From assembly GCA_903891505.1 (NCBI GenBank), contig CAITEO010000057.1, positions 1 through 24,251 on the forward strand: a stretch of 24,251 nucleotides of DNA, read 5' to 3'. The position numbers and the translations under genes are program-made. The stretch's first letter is position 1. Every line of letters starts with the position of its first letter. Below are positions 14,566-23,264 of this stretch, in pieces. Source of the DNA: an uncultured Candidatus Woesearchaeota archaeon (GTDB taxonomy: Archaea > Nanobdellota > Nanobdellia > Woesearchaeales > 21-14-0-10-32-9). The notes below the pieces were generated by a model. That model searched no databases. It was not told the DNA's origin and saw nothing but the letters and a program-made list of their open reading frames with translations.

Positions 14566-15651
14566 TTATTTGGCTGCTTGCTCTTTCTTCGCGATTTCTG
14601 CTTTGACGATTTCATCAACGATTTCAAGCAAGCTCTTTGTTAGTTTCCAGTTAGGGTAGTCTTTCTGGAATTTTCTCATATCACTATAATAGCAAATATG
14701 ATCGCCTATCCTGTTGACGTCGCTATATGTGTAATCAAGTTTTAAGTTGTGTCTTTTATCTAGTAAGTCTATGACTTCAAGTACGGACACTGAATTCTGC
14801 TTACAACCACCCAAGTTATATGCTTCTCCATGTTTTGGTTGCTGTATGAATTCCCAGACAGCGTTCATCACATCAACACTATGTATCTGGTCTCTTACTT
14901 GTTTTCCTTTATAGCCATATATTGTGTATTTTTGGCCATGTACTGCGCATTTTATTATGTATGATAAGAAGCCATGCAATTCTACAGAGCTGTGCTGAGG
15001 GCCTGTTAGACAGCCACCTCTGAAAACACCTACATTCAAGTTGAAGTATTTTCCATATTCCTGGCACAGAACATCAGCTGCGAGTTTTGATGCACCGAAC
15101 AGGCTGTGTTTTGAATTATCTATACTCATCTCTTCGGATATTCCAAAGTCTAAGCTAACTCCTTGCATCGTCTGCTCTTTTGCGTATTCATATCTGGTAT
15201 CTAGCTCGACAAGATTAACAAAATTAGGTTTATCTCCATAGACTTTGTTTGTTGAGGTGTAGACGAATACAGCTTTCGATTGGTATTTTCTGAAGTTTTC
15301 AAGAAGATTTAATGTCCCATTTGCATTGACATCAAAGTCAGTGAATGGCTCTTTTGCAGCCCAGTCGTGCGACGGCTGCGCAGCAGTATGGACTATTGCT
15401 TTTACACCATCGAGCTGTTTGAATAATGCTTCAACAGCAACCCTATCTCTTATGTCTAGGTGTTCGTAGATGAAAGATTTGTTTTTTTTAAGCTCGTTAA
15501 TATTCGCAGAGGTATCTCCTTTTTCTCCGAAGAAATACTTTCTCATGTTATTGTCAATTCCAACAACACCATATCCTTTTTTTAGAAAGAAAGCACTCGC
15601 TTCATATCCTATTAATCCACCAGCTCCAGTTACAATAATTTTTTCTACCAT
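14566..15651 (-). CDS. NAD-dependent epimerase, CDP-paratose 2-epimerase-like
   Basis: This 361-aa extended SDR protein has NAD motif TGAGGLIG at 8-15. The family signatures AAQPSHDWAAKEPFTDF (90-106), TSTNKVYGDKPN, HSLFGASKLAADV and FRGGCLTGPQHSSVELHGF are those of the CDP-paratose/CDP-tyvelose 2-epimerase group. The usual catalytic Tyr of YxxxK is Phe185 (FGASK, Lys189 kept). I recall this Phe from related sequences, so it may be a subgroup trait and the true substrate may not be CDP-paratose. No CDP-sugar synthesis genes (ddhABC type) lie in the window. A TATA box TTTATAAATA at 15671-15680 is 26 nt from the ATG, giving a leaderless message transcribed separately from the gene behind it. 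Confidence 0.85.
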   Translation of the reverse strand: MVEKIIVTGAGGLIGYEASAFFLKKGYGVVGIDNNMRKYFFGEKGDTSANINELKKNKSFIYEHLDIRDRVAVEALFKQLDGVKAIVHTAAQPSHDWAAKEPFTDFDVNANGTLNLLENFRKYQSKAVFVYTSTNKVYGDKPNFVNLVELDTRYEYAKEQTMQGVSLDFGISEEMSIDNSKHSLFGASKLAADVLCQEYGKYFNLNVGVFRGGCLTGPQHSSVELHGFLSYIIKCAVHGQKYTIYGYKGKQVRDQIHSVDVMNAVWEFIQQPKHGEAYNLGGCKQNSVSVLEVIDLLDKRHNLKLDYTYSDVNRIGDHICYYSDMRKFQKDYPNWKLTKSLLEIVDEIVKAEIAKKEQAAK

Positions 15652-15697
15652 AATCGCGCAAAAGTATATTTATTTATAAATTTCACGGTTTCTATTT

Positions 15698-17248
15698 TCA
15701 TTTACTTGTTGATTTTTCATAATTTTTAGAACAAATTTCATCTGGTGCAAAGTATATACCATACGTTTTAGATTGATTTATTATTTTAACAGTAATTAAA
15801 TTCATCTGATACAATCTTTCATCTAATTCCGAACTATTGTTCCATCTATGTAGCATTTTATAGTTTTCACTATTTTTGTATGCCTCTATCGACGTGTTTT
15901 TCGGTAGAACACACAAATCATAAATACCATAACCTGTGATTGTTTTCTTTATTTCAGAATGAGTTACAACGTACTGGAAAGCGCAGAAAATTATTGATAG
16001 TATAAGAAAAATTATGAAAAATAATCTGAACATCTTCCCATTTTTACTTTTATTTTTTTTAGAGTTTTTGTTTTTAGAGTTTTTCTCAGTTAATTTCTCG
16101 TTGTAAATTTCTATGGCTGACAAATAACAACTTATTATGATAAGAATTGATATATGCGCATACCTCGAGGTAAATGCCTGCTGAAGGCCGAAGCCGGCTC
16201 TTCCTATTGTAAGCACTCCAACAGTTAAAAGCAAGAATAGCAAAAACGAGCTAAGCGCTACGTTTTGTTTATAATATTTTATCTTCAGTAAATATATGAT
16301 GTAGACGAGTATTGCAAGGCCTATTAAAGCAGAGAGTGCGCCCATCGCGAGTAGAATGTAGCTGTATGGGTTTGTTGTGCTTATCGGATATCCTATTCTA
16401 TCTATTATTGCTGTGGGGTGGCTGATTGATGCGCCCATAACAGAGACTCCGAATGCACCTAAACTGAGCGGTTTTTCAATTGTTTTAAGAATATTTGGAT
16501 GATCTGCAGGAGAGGTGTATGTTGCAAAGTAACAAGCAGCAATAATAAAGAATAGTACAAGCCACACTGCAAGTTTCTTGTATTTTTTACGCACAAGGAA
16601 AAGTGGAACGAGCGCGACAAATACTAGTATTCCATTTCCTGCTGTGAATGTCGCGAGTGTTGCGAATATTGCTGCCCATGCGAATTTATCTCTTGTTGCA
16701 AAGAATATAGCTAATGCAGCTAGCATGACGACCCAAAGATTTGAGAGCGATGCCATTGCCATAAAAGTATCTGTATAATACTCGTTCTGTAAAAGAAGCA
16801 GAGCGGCAGGAAGAAACAAAAGAAGTTTTTCTTTTTCAATCTCGAATAATTGAAATAAAATAAACAATATTGCAAGAATAGAAATTCCTCCGAGAAGGAG
16901 CATAAACTTGAAGTTAACCTCTCCAAATAAGCGTATGCTTGCGAGTGTTGCGAGTCGAACAAAAACAATTCTATGTTCATTGTGCTGCTCGAAAATCAAA
17001 CCTATTTTTTGGCTGAATGTGGTTGAGTTCTTGTAATCAACACCAAATTTTAGAACTGCTTGATAATCGTCGCCCACAGGAATATTTTTTCCATAGTAAA
17101 CAATCGACGCTATGAATAAAATAGAGAGGAATATGATAATTCCATAAATAAACTTATCTCTGTTATTTTTGATGAATTTTGTCTTTGACATTTTATTTGC
17201 GTTTTCTTTATTTAGATGTTTATTTCGTTTTCTTATTTTGCTAGCCAT
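15698..17248 (-). CDS. Polytopic membrane protein, putative GT-C-type glycosyltransferase
   Basis: The 516-aa protein has a basic N-terminal tail (1-30), a membrane helix at about 33-52, and about nine or ten more helices up to residue 435. A very lysine-rich cytoplasmic loop (about 395-415) precedes the last helix, and a soluble C-terminal tail of about 75 residues follows. The first outer loop contains VGDDYQAV (Asp60, Asp61) and then QHNEHRIVFVRL (Glu91, His92, Arg93). Acidic residues in the first outer loop are typical of GT-C enzymes that use polyprenyl-phosphate sugars outside the membrane. The GT2 gene upstream, which overlaps this start by 16 nt, could make such a donor. The GT-C call rests on layout and these residues only; a flippase-like or structural protein is possible. 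Met20 is an alternative start. Confidence 0.7.
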   Translation of the reverse strand: MASKIRKRNKHLNKENANKMSKTKFIKNNRDKFIYGIIIFLSILFIASIVYYGKNIPVGDDYQAVLKFGVDYKNSTTFSQKIGLIFEQHNEHRIVFVRLATLASIRLFGEVNFKFMLLLGGISILAILFILFQLFEIEKEKLLLFLPAALLLLQNEYYTDTFMAMASLSNLWVVMLAALAIFFATRDKFAWAAIFATLATFTAGNGILVFVALVPLFLVRKKYKKLAVWLVLFFIIAACYFATYTSPADHPNILKTIEKPLSLGAFGVSVMGASISHPTAIIDRIGYPISTTNPYSYILLAMGALSALIGLAILVYIIYLLKIKYYKQNVALSSFLLFLLLTVGVLTIGRAGFGLQQAFTSRYAHISILIIISCYLSAIEIYNEKLTEKNSKNKNSKKNKSKNGKMFRLFFIIFLILSIIFCAFQYVVTHSEIKKTITGYGIYDLCVLPKNTSIEAYKNSENYKMLHRWNNSSELDERLYQMNLITVKIINQSKTYGIYFAPDEICSKNYEKSTSK

Positions 17249-17913
17249 CGAATGTACCTGCGCATGACTTTGAATATTTTGAATTTAGATATTCCTTCTG
17301 TTCTATCTATCCAAACAGTTGGCACCTCTGTTATTTTGCATCCAAGTTTGTGAAGTTTTATTGTTAGTTCTAAGGAAATATCGAAGTTGTTAGACTCCGG
17401 CTTTACTTTCAAAACTTTATCTCGTCGCATCATCTTAAATGCGTTCGTTGTATCGTGCGTCTTTATATTCTGCAGATTCCAACCAACGAAGCCGACGCCC
17501 CAGGAACATGCGGATTTGAAATGATTCTGAACGTTTTTCTTTGCGCCGCCCTTAATGTATCTGCTTCCAACAACAACATCATACTCTGTTATTATTTTTT
17601 CATACATCAAATTAACTGTTTTAGGATCGTCGCACAAATCAGCCATCATAGGAACTAGATATTTACCCTTTGCTTCTTTGAATCCAAAGCGCATGACGTT
17701 CCCAAATCCTTTCTCACCGTTGTTTGAAACGACGCGTACATTAGGATATTTTTTTGAAAGTGCATGTGCGACAATTAATGTTTTATCAGTCGAATGATCA
17801 TTACAAATTAGAACTTCATATTTCGGCACTTTAATAGTTTTTATTATTCTATCTACTGTTTGTTTCAATATTTTATCTTCGTTATGAGCAGGAATTATTA
17901 TTGTCAAATTCAA
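17233..17913 (-). CDS. Glycosyltransferase family 2, dolichol-phosphate-sugar synthase-like
   Basis: This 226-aa GT-A enzyme resembles DPM1/polyprenyl-phosphate glycosyltransferases. Features are IIIPAHNE (5-12), NDHSTDKT (38-45), GFGNVMRFGFKEAKG (69-83), MMADLCDDP with metal/donor acids (Asp92, Asp95, Asp96) and VVGSRYIKGG. The C-terminal part has no membrane helices. Its likely job is to put a sugar from a nucleotide donor on polyprenyl phosphate on the cytoplasmic side. The start codon is TTG, overlapping the stop of the preceding epimerase gene as TTGA (the TTG equivalent of ATGA coupling). The stop overlaps the following membrane-protein gene by 16 nt. The three genes are therefore translationally coupled. 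Confidence 0.9.
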   Translation of the reverse strand: MNLTIIIPAHNEDKILKQTVDRIIKTIKVPKYEVLICNDHSTDKTLIVAHALSKKYPNVRVVSNNGEKGFGNVMRFGFKEAKGKYLVPMMADLCDDPKTVNLMYEKIITEYDVVVGSRYIKGGAKKNVQNHFKSACSWGVGFVGWNLQNIKTHDTTNAFKMMRRDKVLKVKPESNNFDISLELTIKLHKLGCKITEVPTVWIDRTEGISKFKIFKVMRRYIRWLAK

Positions 17914-18974
17914 TTTAATATTCCTCTCAAACTATCTTTGTTCGCATCAATCCACTCGTAAATGTCTTTCAGAATATCTTCTGGCATCTTTTCAGGCGTC
18001 CAATTATAATCTTTGTTCACTTTTGTCGCATCAGTTATGTAAATTGGGAGATCTGCAAACCTGTTCTCTTTTACAGGATTAATTTTTATTTTTTTACCAC
18101 TAATTTTTTCACAGAGCAAAGTAGTTTCTTTTAATGATAAGCTTACCTTTGTTCCGCCACCCACGTTGTATATTTTATTTTTTCCAATTTCAAAATTCTC
18201 AATTTGCATTTCAAGGAGTCTTGATAAATCATCAACATGCATAAGATCCCGAACTTGCTTACCTTCTCCGTTGAATCCGATGTATTGAAGAGTTCCTCCG
18301 TAATAGTGCCTCGCGACCCAGAGCGTGAACACGCCCTGATCAACTTTTCCCATCTGCCAAGGACCCGCAATAACACCACATCGATTTATTATTATTGGAA
18401 TATTATACGTCTGTGCGTACTCGAGCGCAAGATACTCAGCCGAAAGCTTTGTTGCGCCATATAGTGTTCTAAATCCTTTTAAATCAAAGTCTTCAGAAAC
18501 ACCTTTATCCGAGAGACCTTGAATGTGAACTTTAGGATCCAACTTAAATCTTGTTTCTGTTTCAATTAAAGGTAAAGTAGAAATTGAGTCGTAGGGATAA
18601 ACTCTGCTCGTTGACAAAAATATTATTTTGCTTTTATTTAATCTTGCACATTCAAAACAATTTATAGCGCCCATTAAATTAGTATTAATCAAGTATTCAG
18701 GCGACTCGTTGAGCCCTGCAAGAACGGAAGGCTCAGCAGAACACTCTATTATCACATCTATTTTTTTATCAAATTTTAGATCTTCCTTGTTACGAATATC
18801 GCCGTGCACAAAAAGTATGCTGTGTTCTTTTAGTCTTTTAAGAGTTAATTCGCTCCCTCTGCGCTTGAGATTATCAAGACAAATCACAGTATCTTCCGCA
18901 TGTTTTGTCTTGTGATAAATCGCGAAATTAGACCCGACGAATCCTGCTCCCCCAGTAATTAGTATTGTTGTCAT
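17910..18974 (-). CDS. NAD-dependent sugar-nucleotide epimerase/dehydratase
   Basis: From ATG 18974 the product is 354 aa. It is an extended SDR enzyme with TGGAGFVG at 7-14, STSRVYPYD near 122-130, and catalytic Tyr172/Lys176 (LYGATK). ECSAEPSVLAG, INRCGVIAGPWQMGKVDQGVFTLWVARHY and GKQVRDLMHVDDL are a strongly conserved set related to CDP-paratose 2-epimerases. The exact sugar is unknown. The start choice rests on a strong GAGGGG site 4 nt before the ATG; an upstream in-frame TTG at 19016 would add 14 residues ahead of the NAD fold. A TATA box (19036-19045) predicts transcription near 19014. First gene of a coupled operon with the GT2 and the GT-C-like gene. Unlike the paralogue at 14566, it keeps the catalytic Tyr. 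Confidence 0.88.
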   Translation of the reverse strand: MTTILITGGAGFVGSNFAIYHKTKHAEDTVICLDNLKRRGSELTLKRLKEHSILFVHGDIRNKEDLKFDKKIDVIIECSAEPSVLAGLNESPEYLINTNLMGAINCFECARLNKSKIIFLSTSRVYPYDSISTLPLIETETRFKLDPKVHIQGLSDKGVSEDFDLKGFRTLYGATKLSAEYLALEYAQTYNIPIIINRCGVIAGPWQMGKVDQGVFTLWVARHYYGGTLQYIGFNGEGKQVRDLMHVDDLSRLLEMQIENFEIGKNKIYNVGGGTKVSLSLKETTLLCEKISGKKIKINPVKENRFADLPIYITDATKVNKDYNWTPEKMPEDILKDIYEWIDANKDSLRGILN

Positions 18975-19035
18975 GTTTCCCCTCATAATGAAATTAAACG
19001 AATATTTTCTATTCAAATTCGAGGTTGATATGATT

Positions 19036-19095
19036 ATTTATAAATTTCTTGGTTGAGAGAAGGTGTTTTAGCGCAGGTTAACAATATTTAAATAA
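19036..19095. promoter_or_regulatory. Divergent promoters for the epimerase operon and the SGNH gene
   Basis: ATTTATAAAT (19036-19045) is the TATA box for the minus-strand operon. ATTTAAATAA (about 19086-19095) is centred 26 nt before GTG 19117 and serves the plus-strand SGNH/MBOAT genes, making that message leaderless. The two promoters point away from each other across about 50 bp. Confidence 0.55.
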
Positions 19096-19116
19096 TGTGT
19101 TGAAATTTTTTATTTT

Positions 19117-20229
19117 GTGAATAAGAATAACAAACAAGTTTTGCTGTTGTTGTTGGGCATATTAATAAGTGGAGTTTTAGCTTTAGGGCTTTACTTGTTA
19201 TTAGAACAAATCATTACAACACAATATGTAGATAGGGTTGGTATTGAGGGCAGATCTGTAAGCATAGATAAGTTTTGTAATAAGTATGATGATCAAAAAA
19301 ATGGAAATTCATCTAAAATAATATTGCTTGTTGGGTCTAGTAACACCAATTCAAATATCAATGCCACACTCATGATGCAATATTTAGTAAATATAACTGA
19401 GTCAAACAAGTCTCGCAAATCATCTTTATCTAATTCATACACAATTTACAATTTAGCAATTACTGGAAGCGATCCTATTGCGCAAAGTGTGTTTATTGAT
19501 TGTTATATTAAATTCCATCCATCCTTAGTTATAATGGGTGTTAATCAGTATTCTTTTAACGGAGATATAAATTCAGATATGGTACTGGCATTATCAAAGA
19601 GGTTAAATGCGAATAAAGAGTATATTAATCAGCCATTTATATCATTAGGTACAAAAGAAGTTCTGAATTACAATTTTTTACAGAAAGCATATTATAAAAG
19701 AAAATATTTTATTCAGCTAGTAATAATAGGGCCATATCAGCTTTTAAGACCATTTACCCATGCACCAAGTTTGTTAGATGTATATACTTCTAATGTCGAT
19801 GGTGTTGGGGGAATTAATATTCCATACGATTATGAAATAATACATTCAACTGCAGAAATAGAACGCTCTTTATATGAAGATAACATTTTGACAAATTTGA
19901 ATAATATTTCATTTAACAATAATTCAGAATTGCAATCTTTTGAATATTTGGCGAAATCCCTCAAATCACATAACATCAGTTTGATAGTAATAAATTATCC
20001 TATGCATTCAATATTACTAAAGCACATGGATGAGGAAAGAGCGTCAGTTTATGCTGATTATATGAATAATGATGCCACAAAATATGGCTTTGAATACATG
20101 GATTTAAAATACTTGTATGTAACTAACGATTCTTATTTTTCAGATAAGCTTCATTTAACATTTAACGGACGCAACGACTTTACTGTGCTAATTACAAACG
20201 AACTAATCAACAAGGGAAGTATAAATTAA
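19117..20229 (+). CDS. Membrane-anchored SGNH-like protein (AlgX/AlgJ/DltD-like), MBOAT partner
   Basis: The 370-aa protein has one N-terminal membrane anchor (about 8-29) and an extracytoplasmic domain. The domain shows SGNH-hydrolase hallmarks: GSS at 73-75 (Ser75 as likely nucleophile) in VGSSNTNSN, an NLAITGSDP block near 113-121, a SLIVINYPM strand, and a C-terminal DKLHLTFNG with Asp343 and His346 as the catalytic pair. Proteins of this design (AlgJ, AlgX, PatB, DltD) work with MBOAT transporters to move acyl groups onto surface polymers. The MBOAT gene begins 14 nt downstream, matching that partnership. The GTG start has a TATA box 26 nt upstream and no clear ribosome binding site. The family is divergent, so SGNH membership is inferred from motifs only. 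Confidence 0.75.
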   Translation: MNKNNKQVLLLLLGILISGVLALGLYLLLEQIITTQYVDRVGIEGRSVSIDKFCNKYDDQKNGNSSKIILLVGSSNTNSNINATLMMQYLVNITESNKSRKSSLSNSYTIYNLAITGSDPIAQSVFIDCYIKFHPSLVIMGVNQYSFNGDINSDMVLALSKRLNANKEYINQPFISLGTKEVLNYNFLQKAYYKRKYFIQLVIIGPYQLLRPFTHAPSLLDVYTSNVDGVGGINIPYDYEIIHSTAEIERSLYEDNILTNLNNISFNNNSELQSFEYLAKSLKSHNISLIVINYPMHSILLKHMDEERASVYADYMNNDATKYGFEYMDLKYLYVTNDSYFSDKLHLTFNGRNDFTVLITNELINKGSIN

Positions 20230-20243
20230 CGGGTGAAAAAGAT

Positions 20244-21749
20244 ATGCTATTTAATTCACCAGAGTTTTTTTTATTTTTATTAACTGTATTTATGCTGATA
20301 TGGATAATCAAGTCTAGAAAATATCAATATATAGTTCTACTATTGGCATCATATTTCTTTTATTATTATTCTAGCAAAACCTATATCTTATTGTTTGTGA
20401 TATCATCTCTCGCAAATTTTTATTTTGGTTTGGCCTTATTCAAGTCCAAAAAACCCAAATTTAAAAAATTCCTTCTTTATTCAGCTATAATATTTAACAT
20501 AGGTATGTTGGGATTCTTTAAATATGCAGATTTCGCCTTAATAATTGTTAACGATCTTTCTGCTTTGACAGGTCACGCACTTAATTTTTCTTTACTTCAC
20601 ATTATATTGCCTCTTGGTATCTCGTTTTATACGTTTGAAGCTATAAGTTATGTTGTGGATGTATATAGAGGAACATTCAAGGCTGAAAAGTCTCTTTTGC
20701 ACTTTCTTTTGTTTTTAGCTTTTTTCCCTAAATTAATCGCAGGACCAATTATGCGAGCGTCGGAATTTCTGCCGCAACTTAAAAAAAAGAGAATCAAAAT
20801 AAAAGCAGAAAATGTAAAAGTAGGCATAACCGTTATTTTGTGGGGGTTATTTAAAAAAATAGTTATCGCGGATAATGTTGCTTTTCTGGTAGATGCTATA
20901 TTTAAAGATCCAACATCATTCCATAGCAGTCTTCCAATAATTATTGGCGCATTTTCGTTTGGAATTCAAGTTTATGCTGATTTTTCAGGATACTGCGATA
21001 TTGCAATAGGTACTGCTAAGCTCTTTGGTTTTGATTTAGTTCAGAACTTTAACAGACCATATCTTTCTAAGAATCCTAGCGAATTTTGGAGACGGTGGCA
21101 TATGTCGTTATCTTTGTGGATTCGTGATTATATCTACACACCCGTATATGTTTCTATTTCGAACAAGAAACGTTTAAACAAAATTAAAAATATTTATTTA
21201 AAGACAACTATAGCAATATATTTGGCAACAATGGTTGCTTTGTTTTTTATGGGAATTTGGCACGGAGCATATTGGAATTTTGTCATCTACGGAATATACA
21301 ACGGGTTGTTATTAGTAGTCTATTATTTCTTTTCAGCGCTTTACAAAAAATTCAAATTTACAAAAAGTTTCCTCTACAAATTACGCGATATTATATCTAT
21401 ATTTATAACCATGTACTTAATGATGTTCGGATTCATGATGTTTAGAATAACAAATTTAAAACTGTTATTTTTCTCGTTAAAGCAGTATACAATATTTAAC
21501 TTTTCTCAAGTAGCTCAAGATCTCAACACGATCAAACAAATAATTATTTTACGTCCAGGGGTTGTTGTTGCCGCGGTTTTGTTTTTGTGTGTGTATATCA
21601 CATATTTCTTTGTATCTGATCTAAATATTAAAGAAAGAATAAAAAAATTATCTTTTGTATCGTGGATGCTCGTCTTGGTTCTCGCAATATTGATAATAAT
21701 TATTATGATTCCTAGCAAATCGGGAACATTTATATATTTTCAATTCTAA
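20244..21749 (+). CDS. MBOAT family membrane O-acyltransferase (AlgI/DltB-like)
   Basis: MBOAT proteins carry acyl groups across the membrane to an acceptor. This 501-aa protein has about eleven membrane helices. The start MLFNSPEFFLFLL is typical of AlgI. Conserved features are LPLGISFYTFEAISYVVDVYRG (122-143), FFPKLIAGPIMRA (160-172), FWRRWHMSLSLWIRDYIYTP (281-300) and the catalytic His340 in MGIWHGAYWNF. All residues expected for activity are present. A GGGTGA ribosome binding site precedes the ATG, and the SGNH gene ends 14 nt before it: one operon. Donors for relatives are acetyl-CoA-derived (AlgI) or D-alanyl-carrier protein (DltB); an acyl carrier protein gene lies 1.5 kb away. Confidence 0.95.
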   Translation: MLFNSPEFFLFLLTVFMLIWIIKSRKYQYIVLLLASYFFYYYSSKTYILLFVISSLANFYFGLALFKSKKPKFKKFLLYSAIIFNIGMLGFFKYADFALIIVNDLSALTGHALNFSLLHIILPLGISFYTFEAISYVVDVYRGTFKAEKSLLHFLLFLAFFPKLIAGPIMRASEFLPQLKKKRIKIKAENVKVGITVILWGLFKKIVIADNVAFLVDAIFKDPTSFHSSLPIIIGAFSFGIQVYADFSGYCDIAIGTAKLFGFDLVQNFNRPYLSKNPSEFWRRWHMSLSLWIRDYIYTPVYVSISNKKRLNKIKNIYLKTTIAIYLATMVALFFMGIWHGAYWNFVIYGIYNGLLLVVYYFFSALYKKFKFTKSFLYKLRDIISIFITMYLMMFGFMMFRITNLKLLFFSLKQYTIFNFSQVAQDLNTIKQIIILRPGVVVAAVLFLCVYITYFFVSDLNIKERIKKLSFVSWMLVLVLAILIIIIMIPSKSGTFIYFQF

Positions 21750-21807
21750 CTGACTGAGTAGTTGTTTTGGTCCAATCATTTATTTAATTGCTAATGGAGT
21801 GTGAGTT

Positions 21808-23247
21808 GTGGTTTTCAAAATCTTGCTAATTGATGCGAATAGTAAATGGATGTCGAAAGCAAAAGAAACGTATGAACAAGTTGTGCTTCCTATAGGACTT
21901 ATGTATCTTAGTGCATATCTCAAAAAATTTCTTAATGATAAGATAGAAATAAAGCTAATAAACACAGTTATAGATTTAGATAAGAAAGAAGATTTAAAAA
22001 ATATTGTGGCTGAATTTAAACCCGATGTTGTGGGATTTAGGGTTTTATCAGTAAATTTCGATTTTTTTAAAGAAATTCTAAACGAGATTTCCACTTATGT
22101 TATTGTGATTGGCGGGCCTCATGTAAACTTAGATCCAAAAGGCGTTCTTAAACTAAAGCCAGTAGATTTTATCGTAATTGGCGAAGGAGAAGAGACCTTT
22201 TTGGAATTAATACAAAGTTTAATGCTTAAATCAGATAGTACGCAAATTAAAGGTATTGGATATAAAACTAATCAAGAATTAATAATCAATCCACCAAGAC
22301 AGTTCATAAAAGATTTAGATGTCCTTCCATTTCCAGACTATTCAATTATAGATCAGGATAAATATGCCAATGTTCTGAATTATAGTTATACTATTAGAAA
22401 ACAAGCTGTGCTCTTAACTTCCAGAGGCTGTCCGTTTAGTTGTCATTATTGTTTCAATTTTTATGGGAGGATATATAGGAAGAGGAGTGCTGAAAATGTA
22501 TTTCAAGAAGTGAAATATTTATATGATTTTCATGGAATACGTGATTTTTTCATTGTTGATGATACGTTTAACATAGATAGGGCTAGATGTATGAGTTTTT
22601 TCGATTTGATAATAAAAAATAATCTAAAAATAAACATTTATTTCACAAGCGGTCTTAGGGGCGATCTTCTAGATGAAGAATTAATAGACAAGATGGTTGA
22701 AGCAGGAACTATCTGGATAACTTTCGGAGTTGAAACAGTAAATGCAAGAGTACAAAAATTAGCAAATCGCACATCTAATGTATCGAAGTTAAAACAAGCA
22801 ATATTGTATTGCTCCGAGAAAAACATTATGATAGGGGCTTTCTTTATGGTAGGATTTCCTAGTGAGACTAAATCTGAGGCATTAGAAACTTTAGATTTTA
22901 TAAAAAACCTTCAATGTATTACTATGCCATTCATGTTCTTTGTGAAGTTTTTCCCTGGAACAAAACTATATGAAGTTGCAGTGTCCGCAGGTATAGTTAA
23001 GGAAAATGAGTCTATTTTCAAGCCATATCACGAAATGACAGGTCATAAAACGGACGCTATGTCAGAATCAGATTTTAGCGAATTATTCATTACATATATG
23101 AAAGAAATATTTTTGAATAAAGAAAGACTGAAGCGCGCGATTTCCATACAAAGAAAATATCTTTCTGATGAGGAATTAAACGTGGTTTACGCGACTTTTT
23201 TAAAAAGAAAAATAACATCTCCAGAAAATGCGTTTAATTTGTATTGA
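21808..23247 (+). CDS. Radical SAM protein with N-terminal B12-binding-type domain
   Basis: The 479-aa protein has an N-terminal Rossmann-like domain (about 1-140) of the B12-binding type (LPIGLMYLSAYLKK, VIVIGGPHVNLDP, DFIVIGEGEETFLEL). The radical SAM core has the [4Fe-4S] motif Cys208-x3-Cys212-x2-Cys215 (RGCPFSCHYC). The later strands (FIVDDTFNID, WITFGVETVN, GAFFMVGFPSET) complete the barrel. There is no DxHxxG cobalamin ligand, as in many class B methylases and related enzymes. Substrate unknown; it could modify a sugar or an acyl group made by its neighbours. The start is GTG with a GGAGTG site; it lies 58 nt after the MBOAT gene and probably shares its transcript. Confidence 0.9.
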   Translation: MVFKILLIDANSKWMSKAKETYEQVVLPIGLMYLSAYLKKFLNDKIEIKLINTVIDLDKKEDLKNIVAEFKPDVVGFRVLSVNFDFFKEILNEISTYVIVIGGPHVNLDPKGVLKLKPVDFIVIGEGEETFLELIQSLMLKSDSTQIKGIGYKTNQELIINPPRQFIKDLDVLPFPDYSIIDQDKYANVLNYSYTIRKQAVLLTSRGCPFSCHYCFNFYGRIYRKRSAENVFQEVKYLYDFHGIRDFFIVDDTFNIDRARCMSFFDLIIKNNLKINIYFTSGLRGDLLDEELIDKMVEAGTIWITFGVETVNARVQKLANRTSNVSKLKQAILYCSEKNIMIGAFFMVGFPSETKSEALETLDFIKNLQCITMPFMFFVKFFPGTKLYEVAVSAGIVKENESIFKPYHEMTGHKTDAMSESDFSELFITYMKEIFLNKERLKRAISIQRKYLSDEELNVVYATFLKRKITSPENAFNLY

Positions 23248-23264
23248 TAGATAAATTAAACAAA

